Shown: positions 34,531 through 47,182 of the stretch, one piece after another | How positions within the stretch are numbered: the first letter of the stretch is position 1 | Layout of the letters: each line of letters begins with the position of its first letter | From: Ceratotherium simum simum | Taxonomy: Eukaryota > Chordata > Mammalia > Perissodactyla > Rhinocerotidae | Direction of reading: 5' to 3' | Length of the DNA stretch: 64,000 nucleotides | NCBI RefSeq assembly: GCF_000283155.1 | Contig: NW_004454177.1 | Location: 26,671,493 to 26,735,492, forward strand | Translations under genes and position numbers: made by a program | Notes under the pieces: generated by a model | The model's database searches: none | What the model saw: only the letters and a program-made list of their open reading frames with translations | What the model was told of the DNA's origin: nothing

Positions 34531-35094
34531 TTTACTTGAGGTGAGAAAAGACAGAAAATTGTCCTGCCTTCAAGGAAAGCACAGACCTTTTCACATTATA
34601 CACAACAAAGTCAGCCAAGGCCCACCCATGGTGCTTCCCTGGGCCCAGGTGGCCCCTGACTTTATTTTGAGAACACCATTTTTCAGTGTTCACCATAATG
34701 AAGAGTTGAATCTTCTCCACAATAGGACAGGACCAGGGCATGTCTCTGGGGGCTTCACTCTGCCTCGGGCATTGTCTGCACCCCTGGCTGGAGTGGTCAT
34801 TGCTCTGTTCCATGGGACACTTTCACCTGGCAGAAAGGAAGTCCTCAGTGACGTAGTACAGAAACATTTGCCACCCTCTGACAATGGGGGGCCATGAAGG
34901 CCGACCCATTGCTGCCCAAATGTGCAGTGAACACTTTGAAGCAACCAAACATCTTAAGGAAATTGCAGCTGGCTTGGAGACTGCTTCTACACAGAAGACT
35001 TCAAGGATAGGAGGACCTTAGCTCTCAGAATTTGAAGGGGTGTCTTCCCAGGAGAAGGACAAAGGGCAAATGGGGCTCCCGTAGGCTCAGTGTG
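34531..35094. other. Unassigned; 118-codon open frame
   Basis: An open frame at 34541-34897 (+) shows no domain or family resemblance and its start lies at the edge of an old repeat. Most likely chance. Confidence 0.35.
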
Positions 35095-35275
35095 GTATGG
35101 TAAAGAGCCAGCATGCAAGCCCATTACACACTAGTTGCGGGACCTCTCTGAGTCTGGAAGGAAGATGAGACAGTACAAACCCTCCCTCTCAGGGTTGCTC
35201 TGAGGGCTATGGGAGGTAATGCGAGGGCAAATGTCCAACATGGTGTCTGGAAAATGTTTGTGGAATTTAAAATCA
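35095..35275 (+). repeat. MIR element
   Basis: GCGGGACCTCTCTGAGTCTG, CTCAGGGTTGCTCTGAGGGC, ATGGTGTCTGGAAAATG in MIR order. Confidence 0.65.
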
Positions 35276-35439
35276 TGAAAAATCTATACTACATGCCACC
35301 CCCTAACTCTCCACAGTTACGTATAGTTAGATACATATTCAGGGAAAGTTCAAAGGGAGATTAAAGCTATTTTAAAAATAGCCCCCCTGAACTCACCCAC
35401 TCATCTACCCACCAAATAAATTAGTTTACCCAGCTAGGC

Positions 35440-35645
35440 AATCCCACAGCATCCCTATATATCCCCTATCATGACACTAATCAGACTTTCTTGTAATTGC
35501 TAGCTAATTCTCGCGCTTCCCTAACGGACCATAAGCTCTGAGAGGGCAGGGACCCTATTCATCTCATTCCCCACTGTATTCCCAGAGGCTAGTAAAAGCC
35601 TGGCACATGGTAGGTGCTCGGTATTTGTCAAATGAATAAAAGAAT
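35440..35645 (+). repeat. L2 LINE 3' end
   Basis: ATAAGCTCTGAGAGGGCAGG, ACTGTATTCCCAGAGGCTAG, CCTGGCACATGGTAGGTGCT and CAAATGAATAAA are diagnostic of L2. Confidence 0.88.
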
Positions 35646-36634
35646 GTGGGAGTGGGCAGCCTCAGGTGATTTGTCTTGGTCTTCTGGACCCCTGGCCTGG
35701 CTACTAGCATAATCAGATTTGAGAAGGGCATCCAAAGGAGCCAGAATCAAGTAATGGAAGACCCAGACCCAGCTTGGCCTCCAATTCACCTAGAAGACCT
35801 AGCCGATCTCCTGACAAGGAGAGGGTAAGAAAGGGATCACTGGATAAGAGCTTCCCATAAGCAGGTTACAAGTGTGCTGGGATATTGATCCCCTAAGCCC
35901 ATCAGGCAGGGCCTTGGATAGCTAGAGCTCACAGGTTTTTCACTTTCAACCAGAACAGCCTCAAGCATTTATCCCAGGGTCCCAGGTAAATATTTTCATG
36001 CATGACATAAAATGGAGAAAAAGAAGCTGGGAAGCACTGTGCTGATTGAATAAGGATATGGTCCCTGGCCTAGGGCACGACGAGGTCTTACTTGGGCATT
36101 TGAAGGCCTACAAGGACACTTCAAGGGCAGGGATAACGAGAGAAGATTGAACTGCCCAGGAAAAACCATTGGGAGGAGGATAGCACCCATGGGATCTATC
36201 TGTGGTGCTGAATCAGCTCCTAAGCAGGTTGAGCTTGTCCCTTCTTTTACTTGGCCCTGATCTGTGCTACTTTGATCTTTTCCTTTCTTATAGCACTTGG
36301 AATCATGATCTTTATCTTATCTCATTAGGCCATTGCAACCAATCATGAGAAATTCATATGTGATCCAGCCCAGAACATTTGCTACGCCTGAGGGTGTCTC
36401 TGCCCTCAGCCATGCAGGACTGTCCCTCCTCAACTCTCCTCCTCTGGACTATATCTCCTGCTGTATCCATGGTTTAAAATGCGGTAACTAAAGACTCATG
36501 GGACAAAAAGCCAATGGGATTGCTGAATTGGGGGAGGGAAGTACAGTTGGCTATGGCTACACGGGCCTCTCTGAGCACTAGTCTGAGCTCTAAGAGAGAG
36601 AGAAGCCCAGTCTTGTATGGAGTCTGCCACTATT
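35646..36634. other. Unassigned stretch
   Basis: No gene or repeat family recognised. Confidence 0.4.
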
Positions 36635-37075
36635 AGTCGGGATGGGCTAGGTTATACTGTGGTAACAAACAATCCCAAAATCTTCTTGTCTGACCAGTAA
36701 AAGTAAAAGTTAAGTTCTTGCTCTAGCAGTCTGCTGCAGGACTAGGTGGCTCACCAGAGCAAGTGGTCCTCTGTGTGTTGGCTCATCATTCCAGGCTTCT
36801 TGATCTTATGGCACCTCCATATCAAACTTGCTTCCATGTGTTGGAAGTTTTAACAAGGAAAGAGGGAGAGCTAGTGAGTTGACCACCAAAATTTAAATCC
36901 TTGGGTCCAAAAGAGACACAAATCCCTGTTGTTCTCATTTTATTGGCTATATCTGGCCAATATGGACAACCATGCCCAGCTTCAAGGGGGCAGGGAAGCA
37001 CAATCCTCTGTTTACCTGGAAGTAGAGGAGAACCAGATGTTGGTGATCACTTGTGTCGTCTACCACACTGCCTGG
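36635..37075 (-). mobile_element. ERVL/MaLR-type LTR
   Basis: GGATGGGCTAGGTTATACTG, GTAACAAACAATCCCAAAAT, CCTCTGTTTACCTGGAAGTA and CAGATGTTGGTGATCAC follow the same LTR group as 42390-42735. Confidence 0.6.
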
Positions 37076-37079
37076 CATA

Positions 37080-37290
37080 GGGCCTCGGTGTAATGAACTT
37101 CAAATCAGACACACCTTGTTTGAGTCCCAGCTCTGCCACTCACAAGGACTCCATCTCCCTGAGTCTTATTTCTTCTCTTTGTGTAAAATGGAGATGACAC
37201 TGTTCTTCCTGTTGAGACTCAAATGAACTAACGTAATTGCAAGTGTTTTGAGAACTGTAAGCATTAGCTAGTAATTGTTAAAATTAGTAG
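37080..37290 (+). repeat. MIR element
   Basis: TTTGAGTCCCAGCTCTGCCA, TGAGTCTTATTTCTTCTCTT, GTAAAATGGAGATGACACTG and CAAATGAACTAACGTAATTG in order. Confidence 0.85.
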
Positions 37291-39196
37291 AAGCCCTTAC
37301 AAATTTAATAGAAGAAGGAGCTGAGGTTTCTAAATAGAGAAACGACGAAGTACAAAAATACCCTTAGGGGAACTATTTCCAGCAGCTATGATTGGAGAAA
37401 GGATTAATTTTTCATTGGGTCCTTAGTTCTTACTTCCTTGTATAGTTTTTTTTATACTTCTTTTATTCATTAATTGTTGATTGACTCTTCAGGAACATGT
37501 TTAAGGTTTATGGGACGATAAATAACATCCCTCTTCTCTACTTGAGTTTGGGAATCAACTGAAAAATAGAAAGGAGTCAGGCTCAGGGAGAATAAAATAT
37601 TGGTTTTGTTAGTAATAAAGCTGACATTAGAAAACGTGACAGTATGTGCACCAGTGGATTTCTTAATACTGAATCCTAGAATTAGACAGACATACCTCCT
37701 AAAATCATTTCAATATAATCTAAGTGTAATGAAAGGAATGTATGCAGGGAGCTATGGAAAAAGGGAAAGGGCAAATCACCTCTCAGCGCTTTGGTGTCAA
37801 CTGTAAAATGAGTATAGAATAGAATGCTGGCCCACCATCTGTGGGTGTGTGGTTGTGCACTGCACAACTCCAGCGGGTGTTATAGTCTATGTGAATCCCT
37901 CCCAACCCAACCCAGAGTTTTGCAAGCCACAGCCTGAATGGCGGCACACAGTCACCCTTGTAGAAAGAATAGATAACCTTTTGGGGGTTTTCACTGCTTT
38001 GAGGCTCTGATGAAAGACAGGGATATCACTATTTCTAGAAAGATGTACATACTTATGGTAGAATTCTGCAAATAATTTCAGGGGTGACCCAAATTGCCTG
38101 AAGCCCATCTCTGAAGAGCTAGTTAAAAAGTCCTTGAGAAGATGATCTCCAAAGTCCTACATAGCTCTGATATTCTATAATTCTAGGACAACCTTCTGGT
38201 TAGATGGCAGGGTTTTCCTGGCAACGACCTGGGGGCAATGCGTGAATGATAAGCTTAAGAGCAAATACAAGATATGCAGTAGCCCAGAGCCCAAATGGCC
38301 GAGACTGAAAAGCTCCTGCAAAAATCTACAGTAGCCATTAGGTAGGCTTTGGAAACGATGGACTGTTTCTGTCTCTTTTGACATTTAGGAATTGTGGTTA
38401 TTTTTATGTTTAAAGGGAGAAAAAGAGAGAGATAAACAACTCCTGTGGTTTTGGGGCCGTTGGCATTTATTTGGTAACAGGCTTTGTTGCTGCAGGGTAA
38501 GTGCAATCTGCGTCACCTCCTGGCTTGCCATTCTGTTGACCCTCCAGTGGTCACTGTCCCTCCGACTCACCTTGGAGCCCTGCACCTGACCCGGTTTTGC
38601 TGCTGAAATCATGTGGAGGAGAACATTAGACAAGCAGGGCTATGTGAGGGCTGACCTTGACCGAGCTTTAAGATCTCCTCCCAGGATGTGGCGGACCCCC
38701 GAGAAGACCCAGGTGGGTATACATTAATCTTTCAGCCGCTTCATGTCTCTGAACAAAAGTGCTTCATTCCTTCCCCCCACCCCCCGGTTAATTTATCATG
38801 AAATGATAATGCAGTATCTCGAAGCAGCTTTATTAAGGCTTCACTGTTAACATGAAGTGCATCCTCATCTTTTTTTGGGAAGCTTTTCATTTCCCCACAG
38901 ATGTAGGAACACCGAGAGGGCAGACACAGAGAGTCACAATCATTAATGTCCCCAAGGACACTGGAAAATGGGAGGGGTGAGAATGCGGATGGCAGGATAT
39001 TTTCTCCTCTGAAGGACTTCCCTCTTCTTGGAGGCCTTGAAAAGCAAGAAGGCAGGACAAAGGCAGCAGTAACCCTCTGAGAGAACGCTCAAGGAAATTA
39101 AGATCCTCCATCCTCTCAGTTTAGATTGGGCTAAACAGACATTTTAATTAGGTGTTTAATTTACCAAAGTTGGTGCCTTCCGTCGTGTGCAATGGT
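37291..39196. other. Unassigned stretch
   Basis: About 1.9 kb with no gene, RNA or repeat family recognised. Contains a short C-run (CCCCCCACCCCCCGG near 38775). Open frames of 60-83 codons lack support. Confidence 0.4.
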
Positions 39197-39400
39197 TTGA
39201 ATCAGTTGTTCTCAAGCTTCAGAATCACCCAGATAGTTGTTAAAATAGTTGGTTAAGATAGTTGGCCCCACCCCCAGAGTTTCTGACTCAGTTGGTCTGG
39301 GTTGGGGACCAAGGATTTGCATTTCTAACAAGCTCTCAGGCGAGGCTGCTGCTACCGGTCTGGGGATTACACTTTGAGAAGCACTGGTTCAACTTTTCAC
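39197..39400 (+). repeat. MER5-type (hAT-Charlie) element
   Basis: CAGTTGTTCTCAAGCTTCAG, CCCCACCCCCAGAGTTTCTG, GGATTTGCATTTCTAACAAG, CTCTCAGGCGAGGCTGCTGC and ACTTTGAGAAGCACTGG. Confidence 0.92.
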
Positions 39401-40954
39401 ATATTTCCATTATCTATATTCACTCCAGGGTGACAAAGGCTTGAGGAGGATATACAGAGAATCATGAAAGCTGATGCCCATTGGGCAGTGGAGGAGAAAG
39501 TCTGGGGTAGGGGAAGTGGTAATGAGGATCCAACCTCTGGGCTCCGGGCACAGGCTATTGATTGTATTCAGCATGCAGCATCACCAAACCTTCAAACTCA
39601 GATCTCTAGTTTTTCTCTACATAATACTCATTTATCACATCACATAAAAACAAATAAAGATGTAAACAAAAACATGTAGCCCACCACACAGATCATGGCT
39701 ATTGTATAAATTCCGCCACAATGCTTGCCGTAAGGAAATTTCCTAGGCAGAAAAGAAGGAGTTATAAGGAGAATGGAAGAAGACAACGTCACAATATGGG
39801 GGTGGGAGACAGGGTTGTGACATTTCAAGAGGGAAGGCATTTAGTAGTAATACATATTTGTTGATGAGTGAATAGATGCATAGATGTGTAATTTAAGAGA
39901 CTCAAATTCAAAACTGTTGAAAGGATTTAGAATGTTATAAACTGAGTGCCTTTAAAGGCTACGAGCTCATTGGTTTTCAGATCATGAGGATTAATAACCC
40001 TACTAGACCTCTACTCTTTCATACTACAAGTGAGAGACTGTGCTCAGCTCATAGCAGAACATTTTGAGAAGGCTGTCGTGTGTTTCTGTGAACTGTGCAG
40101 AAGATGACGGCTTAAGAAAACTTCATAAGTGGGAAGTTGTCTGTGTCATCGTGTTTTGGATGATTGCTTCTGACCACCATTGGAGAACTTGGGTCCACCT
40201 GAGTATCTTCCTCATACTTCGTCCTGATCCTCAACTTTCCCTCGACCTTCAGATTATGAGCACACCTGGATCCAGGCTGGCCCAAGGTACACATGGAGTT
40301 CCCCCTCAACCCTCAGTCTCTACCTGCCCTTCTCCTGACATGATGGAGACTGGGACCTGGCCTGGGGAAACACAGTGATTCTGAGAACCAAAGAGATTTA
40401 AAATGTCTTTGCTTGTCAAACAACTTCTGATTCTTTTTCCTGCAGATAATTCCTGACTTCTGGCAAGATTGTTTCTGGATATGTTCATTTTACGGCTGCA
40501 TATGTTTTAAAAGCTGAGAGATGGCTTATGGCACCCTATCTCCCCTGGCTGTGGTTCAGAACTGCCTGAATTTTATCTTCATCACATCCTTTTGATGGGT
40601 CACATTGGGGTCACAAACAGTGATATCTATGGGAAGTTTGCTTCAGAGCCCTATAAAACTCCGAGTGAAGGATAGCAAAGCCTTTGCATTAAATTTGAGT
40701 ATTTCACTGTTTTAATAGGCTCAGTTAACTGTGCACATGGGGTGCCTGGCTGCAATCCATGTCTTTTTCTGAAGCCAAGCAGTTCATCCAAATGAAATCA
40801 GCTGGGATCTACAATGAGCTTTGAGGCAAACACTATTTCCTTAGTGAAAAAACCTATCCGCAGAAAAGCATAATAATTCTGTTTTTGGGTATTGAGTTGG
40901 GCACACTCAAATCCAAAGTTGGTTTCTTAAGAATGTCATGCTCTGTATATAATA
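39401..40954. other. Mostly unassigned
   Basis: A short L2-like end at about 39838-39890 (AATACATATTTGTTGATGAG). A 104-codon open frame at 40064-40378 (+) has no recognisable features. Confidence 0.4.
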
Positions 40955-41285
40955 TTGGTAATGAAAATAATGGTTAATTTATATCGAGTATCCTCTGGCC
41001 TAAGCACTTTGTGTATGTTATCTGATTTAAGCACGACACTGGGGGCAATAACATTTGCCAAATGGTGTGGATTTCCATGGACCTCTATGCTTTATGCAGA
41101 TTGTTCAATGGATCTTGTCAATAACTCTGTATCATTACCCCTATTTTATAGATGAGGAAACTGAGGGTCTAAGAGGTTAGGATACCAGCACAATAGCACA
41201 CACTTATTAAGCGGCTGAACCAGAATTTGAACCCAAATCTGTCCAGGCCAAAGCCCATATTCTATCCACTAGGCTACCCTAGCTT
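40955..41285 (-). repeat. MIR element
   Basis: GGCCTAAGCACTTTGTGTAT, CCCCTATTTTATAGATGAGG, AAACTGAGGGTCTAAGAGG, TTTGAACCCAAATCTGTCC, CTATCCACTAGGCTACCC in reverse MIR order, with about 80 extra bases in the middle (41040-41120). Confidence 0.85.
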
Positions 41286-42189
41286 CAGCAGAAGGAAGAA
41301 GGTCATGCCGTGAGCAGCTTAACCAAGCCCTAACCCTCTCCCCGACCCTAGCACACTTAGGCACAGTTGGCTCAGCCACTTGCATTCTGGCCTGAGGATA
41401 GTCAGGGCTCCCATTAGCTGGTGCACACACAGGGAAAACAACGTCTGACCCCAGCGTTTCATTAGAGGTGCCATGTGGTCTGTTAACAGATATGGCTCTA
41501 GGCTTACTTACTTTGGCCCTTGCTTTTTAATTTCCACAAAAAACACTCTGTGCTGTATTAGGCAAGGGGAGCTGCAGAGCCTGACTGACAAACTCGTGTC
41601 CTTCTGGGGTCAAGTCAGCCTCTCATGTTTCTCAAGCATTCTGGGCCCCCCAGCAGGGTGCCAGGCAAGGGGCTGTTTCCCTGGCCCAGCAAGTCCTCAG
41701 TTTCTTTGTCTGAAAAACAAAGGGATTAGACTAGGGCAGTATTTTTCATACTGGAAGGTTTCTTTCATAAGAAAAAAATTTAAAGACCCTCAGTGTTGAC
41801 AGAAATATTTTTTGTTATATGATGCATTTTTCACATCTGTTTGCTTGTCTGTTTTTCCCCCTTAGACTGAGATCTACATTTTATAGATTTCTGTGTTCTC
41901 GACCTATAGCACGGTGCCTGGCCCATAGGAGACACTCAGGCAATATCTGAAGAATGAAGGAATATATGTATTAATGAGTGAAGGGGTAAATGGATGAATG
42001 GATGTATGAACAATCAGGAGAGTTGCTGAAGATGTGGGAATAATCCAAGATGTGGTGGTAGCTGATCTCTTGTGCCAAAGGACCATGAGAAGAGAGAAAG
42101 AAATGGAATATAAAGACTTTATTCCAAAAAAGGCAAAAAGATGTGCCAATGTCATGAAGCCATCAATGAAGGCAGCAGTCTCAAACAGA
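41286..42189. other. Unassigned; L2 end at 41865-41960
   Basis: GACCTATAGCACGGTGCCTG, GCCCATAGGAGACACTCAGG and TGAAGAATGAAGGAATA are an L2 terminus, followed by a GAATG-rich patch (GGATGAATGGATGTATGAA). The rest is not recognised. Confidence 0.5.
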
Positions 42190-42860
42190 CCACACGTAAG
42201 GTTTATTCATTCAATCAACACTTATTAATAGGGACCCATTTTACATATATGAGTACATGCTAGCACTGTGCTGGGAGCTCTAGAATCCGAAGTGAGTAGG
42301 ACATAGTGTTTTCCCTTAAAAAGTTCACGTTTAGGAAGACAGATGAACATATAAACAGAATTATTACAATATAATGAATCTAAAATAGAATGTATCAATC
42401 AGTACTGGCCAGTTAATGCTGCAGTAACAAACACTCCCCAACTTTCGGTGTCTTTAATCAACAGAGCTCATGCTGTATGTCCACGACCTCCACTCGTGTT
42501 GTTCTAAATCCAGGGCCCAGGCTGACACAGCAGCCATTGTCCAGAACATTGCTGGTTGCTGTGGCAGAGGGAAAGGGAACCTGGAGCATTACTCATTAGC
42601 ACATCACTTTCACTTAATTTAATTCATCAAAGTCACATGGCCATATTTAATTCCAAGGGGGCAGGGAGGCATTTAACTCCAAGAGGGCAGAGGGAGAACT
42701 GGAAACATCTGGTGAACAGTATTAACGGTTATTGCTCAGAGGTATGAACAAATTGCACTGGGAACATGAACAAGGGCATTGCCAACTCTGAGTCAGTGCT
42801 GGGGGCCTGTTCAAAGAGGAGCTTGAACTTGAGCTGAGTCATGAAGGGTAAACGCTCATC
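42190..42860 (+). repeat. Ancient mammal-wide repeat split by an LTR
   Basis: Left part: TCAATCAACACTTATTAATA, GCTAGCACTGTGCTGGGAGC, TTAAAAAGTTCACGTTTAGG. Right part from 42736: GGAACATGAACAAGGGCATT, AAGAGGAGCTTGAACTTGAG. Interrupted by the LTR at 42390-42735. Confidence 0.6.
42390..42735 (-). mobile_element. ERVL/MaLR-type LTR
   Basis: TGTATCAATCAGTACTGGCC, TGCTGCAGTAACAAACACTC, AAAGTCACATGGCCATATTT, AATTCCAAGGGGGCAGGGAG and CATCTGGTGAACAGTATTAA. Same group as 36635-37075. Confidence 0.65.
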
Positions 42861-43439
42861 ACACTGATGCACGGGATCTAGGAGGCCAAGACTTAGGCTT
42901 TGGTCTGCAGGTAGGTCGATCACCTTTGTGCTTTGGGGAACCGGTTGTCCCCACCAGTGTGCAGCATGCAGTGCATAACTCCATCTGCAGTAAGTGTAGT
43001 GGTTTCAGCTTCATTGGAGACATGATGATGACGCTTAAAATCACAAGTGTTTATTGAAGCGCTTACTCTGCACCCGGGGAGGTTTACCAGGGGCAGAAAG
43101 ATCACCTGGGTAGCCCATTCACAAAGGATCACAAGTTTAGACTCTTGATGTTATGTTCAAAAGGGTTATAAATACAATCACAGAGATTCCCTGAGAAGAA
43201 AGAGTCATCATACACACTTGTGTCTAATTTCTGGACACAGGCTCATTGAATTAATATTTTCTAGAATTCCTGTAATTATCTTACATTGTATTTTTTATAC
43301 TAAATTGATGTCATTAAATGTATATATTTAAGCTCTTCCCCAATTTATCTAATATTGTTTTGCTATTCATTTTATATCCAAGATCCTTAAAAAATGAAAT
43401 GGCCTGAGCCCCTCGACCTGGGCGAGGCCCTTGTAGGTA
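42861..43439. other. Mostly unassigned; MIR scrap at about 43030-43090
   Basis: ACAAGTGTTTATTGAAGCGC and TTACTCTGCACCCGG are reverse MIR 3' end. Otherwise AT-rich sequence without recognised content. Confidence 0.4.
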
Positions 43440-43660
43440 CTAGATACTGCCTTCCACCTCATTCGCATCATTTCATTCATGTCTCAAAGCAACCTAAAGG
43501 CACAGGTATTATTATCCTCATTTTACAAATGAAGAAAGGGAGGCAGAGAGTCTTAACTAAACTTAAGCCTGATAGGTGGATGAACTGCGATGTGAACCCA
43601 ATTCTAGCTTGAACCTAAAGCCCCAACACCCATAATCACTGTGCAGGCTGCTTTACACAG
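43440..43660 (-). repeat. MIR element
   Basis: CAACCTAAAGGCACAGGTAT, CCTCATTTTACAAATGAAGA, GATGTGAACCCAATTCTAG and CATAATCACTGTGCAGGC in order. Confidence 0.82.
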
Positions 43661-44824
43661 AATTTTCTACATCTCAGGGCCGCTGATCCCTCCCCTGCTT
43701 TTTTTTTTTTTTTACCACCACCCCCACCTTTCTCTTGGAGCTTCTGCTTTCGGTTTCTGCTCATTCTGGAGCTTCTGCTCCTCCTGACCCAGATGGAGTG
43801 GCACATGGAGGAGAAGCAAGCCCAGAGAATCAGCATTTTGTCTAGCATAAAGTCAAGAAGGAGTCACACAGTTGCACTAGAATCTGGTGGTTCCCATAGC
43901 AACAGAATTAACCAATCAGTTAATCGACGAGAAGTTGTTCAGTGTCACCTGTGAACTCAGCCCAGTCTTGCAACTGAGCCAACTAAGGAGGAGTAGGGAA
44001 GAGGGAAGTGGGCTGGGAGCAGGAACACGAAGACAAGGAGACACAGGCCAGCTGTGGTGTGGGCGTGGTTAGCTCCAGCGACCAGGCTCCAGGGGCTGGA
44101 AGTTGGCTGTGACTCAGACATCATTCTGAGCTACCTCGCACTACTCTGGACCCCACACAACTGCTGGCTGGTCCATTGTGTTTGGGTATTTCAACAGGAA
44201 CCCAGGCAGCTCCTGAATGTCTGTGGAAGAGGTAATGGGGCAGCCATGTAGTTGGTGTGGGCATGGGCTAAAGGTTTTGCTGTGAAACTGCATTTATATA
44301 GGAAGCATATGACTTTGACTTAAATTACGTGTAATGTGGGGCGGTTGGGAGGTGGGCCTGATGAAGATTCTGGGGATTAAGCCACCCCCCGAGTCCCACC
44401 GACAAGTATTTCCTAAAGATCTTTCAGGCTCAAATCACCGCGCCTTTCACTGGGGATTTTATAGGCAGAACAAAGATTGAGGAGAATGGAGCACAATCTA
44501 CGGAATGGTCAATTTAATACTTTTATAACTTAAATATAAATTTAAAAAATTGAAATATACCAAGATAACTGCAGCACAGCTCTGATGTCATCTCCTCTTC
44601 TTTCTCACCAGGCATCGGGTAAAACTCTCATCAGGAAAGGCTGGGCCCTGGTCTTCCGTTGCACCCACTGACCCACAGCAATTCTTGGTGGCTCGGTCAC
44701 TTCCTTCGGTCACAGATGTCACACCAGCCATGGAGGCAACTTTCTCTCTGTGACTTGTAAGGGACGGAGCCTTTGCCAACCATATTCTCAGAGTGCCAGC
44801 TACTTCTGCCTGTTTAAAACTAGA
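43661..44824. other. Unassigned stretch
   Basis: Contains a T15 run near 43700. No gene or repeat family recognised. Confidence 0.4.
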
Positions 44825-45005
44825 ACTGAGGAGGCAGGAGAACTAGTTCTCATCACACAGAGGAATCACCTGCAGAGCTTGGGAAAATGCAGTTTCCAAG
44901 GCCGCCGAGATTCCGTCAGTGGGCCAGAGGAGAACCAGGAATCTGCACTCTCCAAACACCCAGAAGATCCTGACACCTACGGGACCACCGCTGGGAAACA
45001 CTAGT
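44825..45005 (+). repeat. MER5-type element
   Basis: GAACTAGTTCTCATCACACA, GAATCACCTGCAGAGCTTGG, GAATCTGCACTCTCCAAACA and CGCTGGGAAACACTAG. Confidence 0.75.
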
Positions 45006-46184
45006 GTGCATGGTGGTTGAGAGCATGAATTCTAGTCAAGCAAGTCTGTGCTCACCCCTTTCAAGTCTCATCCACTCGATTTTCAGCAGAGAAAAGAACA
45101 CCCTCTCTTGGGAGGTCCAGTGGCCACTCGAAGCCCTGCAGCTAGACAATGGCAGGGTGGGACTGGTGCTCAGGTTTGCTGACCCTAACTCTGCACTTCA
45201 CCTTGGTGGCAGAGCAGCTCTAGAGGCTGTGGTATGACCCCTCCCCAGGTCTGCAGCCACCACAGGCCAAGTGGGGGTGCTGTGGCTGTGAGGAGTAGAA
45301 ACAACATATGGGTGTGCTTGTCACAGAAGAGGCACTCAGAAAACATCCAACGAGTGGATGATCAGACAGTAATTATAGTGGTATTATTTTTGGGGTCCTT
45401 ATCTGGGCTTGGGCCCTCTGCTAGTGCTTCTGAGTCCTGCCCTGCAGGAGCTGGGCCTGCTGTTTATCCATACAGTGACCACTAGTGTGACAGCCTCCAT
45501 CTCTCCTCATCCCTATCTCAGGACAAATCAGTGCATACGACTCCCTTCATCCAGCCTCTCTCATCCTCCACTCTACCTCCCTATTCCCTGTCTCAGCCCT
45601 CATCTTCCTCATCTGTAAAATGATCATAACCAACCCTCTCTCACTTGCTATTGGAAGACAAAATGAGATGACACCAGTCCTATAACCGCCTATAAAGGAC
45701 GTTTCTGACCTCCTTGGTCTCCTGTCTGCTAAGAATGGCCTGTCACATTAGTAGCAATTAGCCCCAAGGTCAGAATGGGCTCTGCTGGGAGTAGGGGTTA
45801 TGGTGCACAGAGCCATCAGGGATGCTCAGTCCTGGGATCAGGGCTGGCAGCCCAAGAACGTCCAGAGGACCAGTGCTGGTGCTGCCTCACAGGCTGCGAA
45901 TGCAAATGCCTGCAGAGCCCTGGGGATTTGTCTTGTCTTGGAATCGGTGAAGGAAGTTAGAGATATGTGTGAGAGCAGAATGTGGGGGTCAACAGACCTC
46001 CGGTAGGTCCTGAGGTATGGGGTATCCTTGGGTACCCTCATTGTTCCTACAGTTCCCAAAGGCTCCACAGTCTTCCTAATCAATAGATGTTAGCAGATTC
46101 TGATGTCTCTGCTGGGACAGCTTCCCCTTCTCCCTTCCCCTGCTCCAGTGTAGGGGTAGGCGGTACAGCATAGGGCAGGGATTG
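45006..46184. other. Mostly unassigned; MIR scrap at about 45600-45680
   Basis: CATCTTCCTCATCTGTAAAA with TGATCATAACC is MIR-like. The rest shows no gene or repeat family. Confidence 0.4.
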
Positions 46185-46352
46185 TGGAATGTCAGTGTGC
46201 TCTAGAGTCACCAGGAAGGAAATGTGGAAATGCATATCCACAAGTCCCACCCCAGAGCTCCTGATTCAGCGGGTCCGTGGAGAGGCCCAGGGATCCGCCT
46301 TTTTAACAAGCCCACCCAGGTGTTCTGATGCAAGTGGTCCTCAGGCCACAGT
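46185..46352 (+). repeat. MER5-type element
   Basis: CCCACCCCAGAGCTCCTGAT, TCAGCGGGTCCGTGGAGAGG, TTTTTAACAAGCCCACCCAG and GTGTTCTGATGCAAGTGGTC. Confidence 0.85.
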
Positions 46353-46570
46353 GAACACTAACAGGACCGGGCTTTGGAGTCAAGCAAACCTGGGATTAGA
46401 TTCTGGCCGTGTGACTTTGCACTTTCAAGCCTCCATTTCCTCGTCTGTGGAAGGTGCAACCCTGCTTGCTAGTGTGTGGTGAGGAATCAATTGTCAATTC
46501 TGATGAAATGCTTTAGCCAAGTGCCTACCACAGCAGGTGCTTGGTGCAGGTAGCTCTATTCCTGGGCGAG
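46353..46570 (+). repeat. MIR element
   Basis: GGGCTTTGGAGTCAAGCAAA, CCTGGGATTAGATTCTGGCC, GTGTGACTTTGCACTTTC, CATTTCCTCGTCTGTGG and CACAGCAGGTGCTTGGTGCA. Confidence 0.85.
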
Positions 46571-47182
46571 CAGACTTCCCTCACTGACCCCAAGCCTGCA
46601 TACCACCCAAGCACATGTCCCTTCTTATGCTGGGACTATCCTTGTGTATCCACTGCCTGACCGCTGGCTTGTTCTGGGGGCTGCAGGAAGACGGAGGGGA
46701 GCGGGGATGGAGGGGAGCTGAGAAGAGACAGGGCCCGGCCCACTCCTCCTTACCGCACACCACAGGCTGCGTACTTTCATCTTACATACCTTTGTGCCTT
46801 TGTTCCTACAGGTCCCCTGCCTGAGATGCCACCACTGTCCTGGCTTCTTTATCTAGTAAACTAGAAACGATGTTTCTAGGCTCAATCAGCACACAACCTC
46901 TTATGTGAAGCTCCCCTCTCTCTGTTCCTAAACATTTTCCCAGGGTATTTCACACATACCCCTTGACAGCACTTGTCAGATTATGTGGGGATTTACCTCT
47001 TACTCTGGTCCTCTACTTCCAGGCTGTGAGCCCTCAAGGGTAAATACTGGGCCCAAGTCACCTCAGTATCTGTTACAGTGCCAGCTACAGTGCCAGAGGT
47101 GTTTGTTGAGTAGAGAAATGAAAGAATGATGCCAGGCTGATTCTGCTGCAAGAATCTCAGGCCTGACCTTTCAAAGAAGAGG
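46571..47182 (+). repeat. L2 LINE 3' region (about 46780-47135)
   Basis: CACTTGTCAGATTATGTGGG, GCCCTCAAGGGTAAATACTG, AGTGCCAGCTACAGTGCCAG and TGTTTGTTGAGTAGAGAAAT fit L2. Positions 46571-46780 are not recognised. Confidence 0.72.

Noticed and set aside
34541..34897. 118-codon plus-strand open frame
   Set aside because: No family resemblance, no splice or conservation evidence visible.
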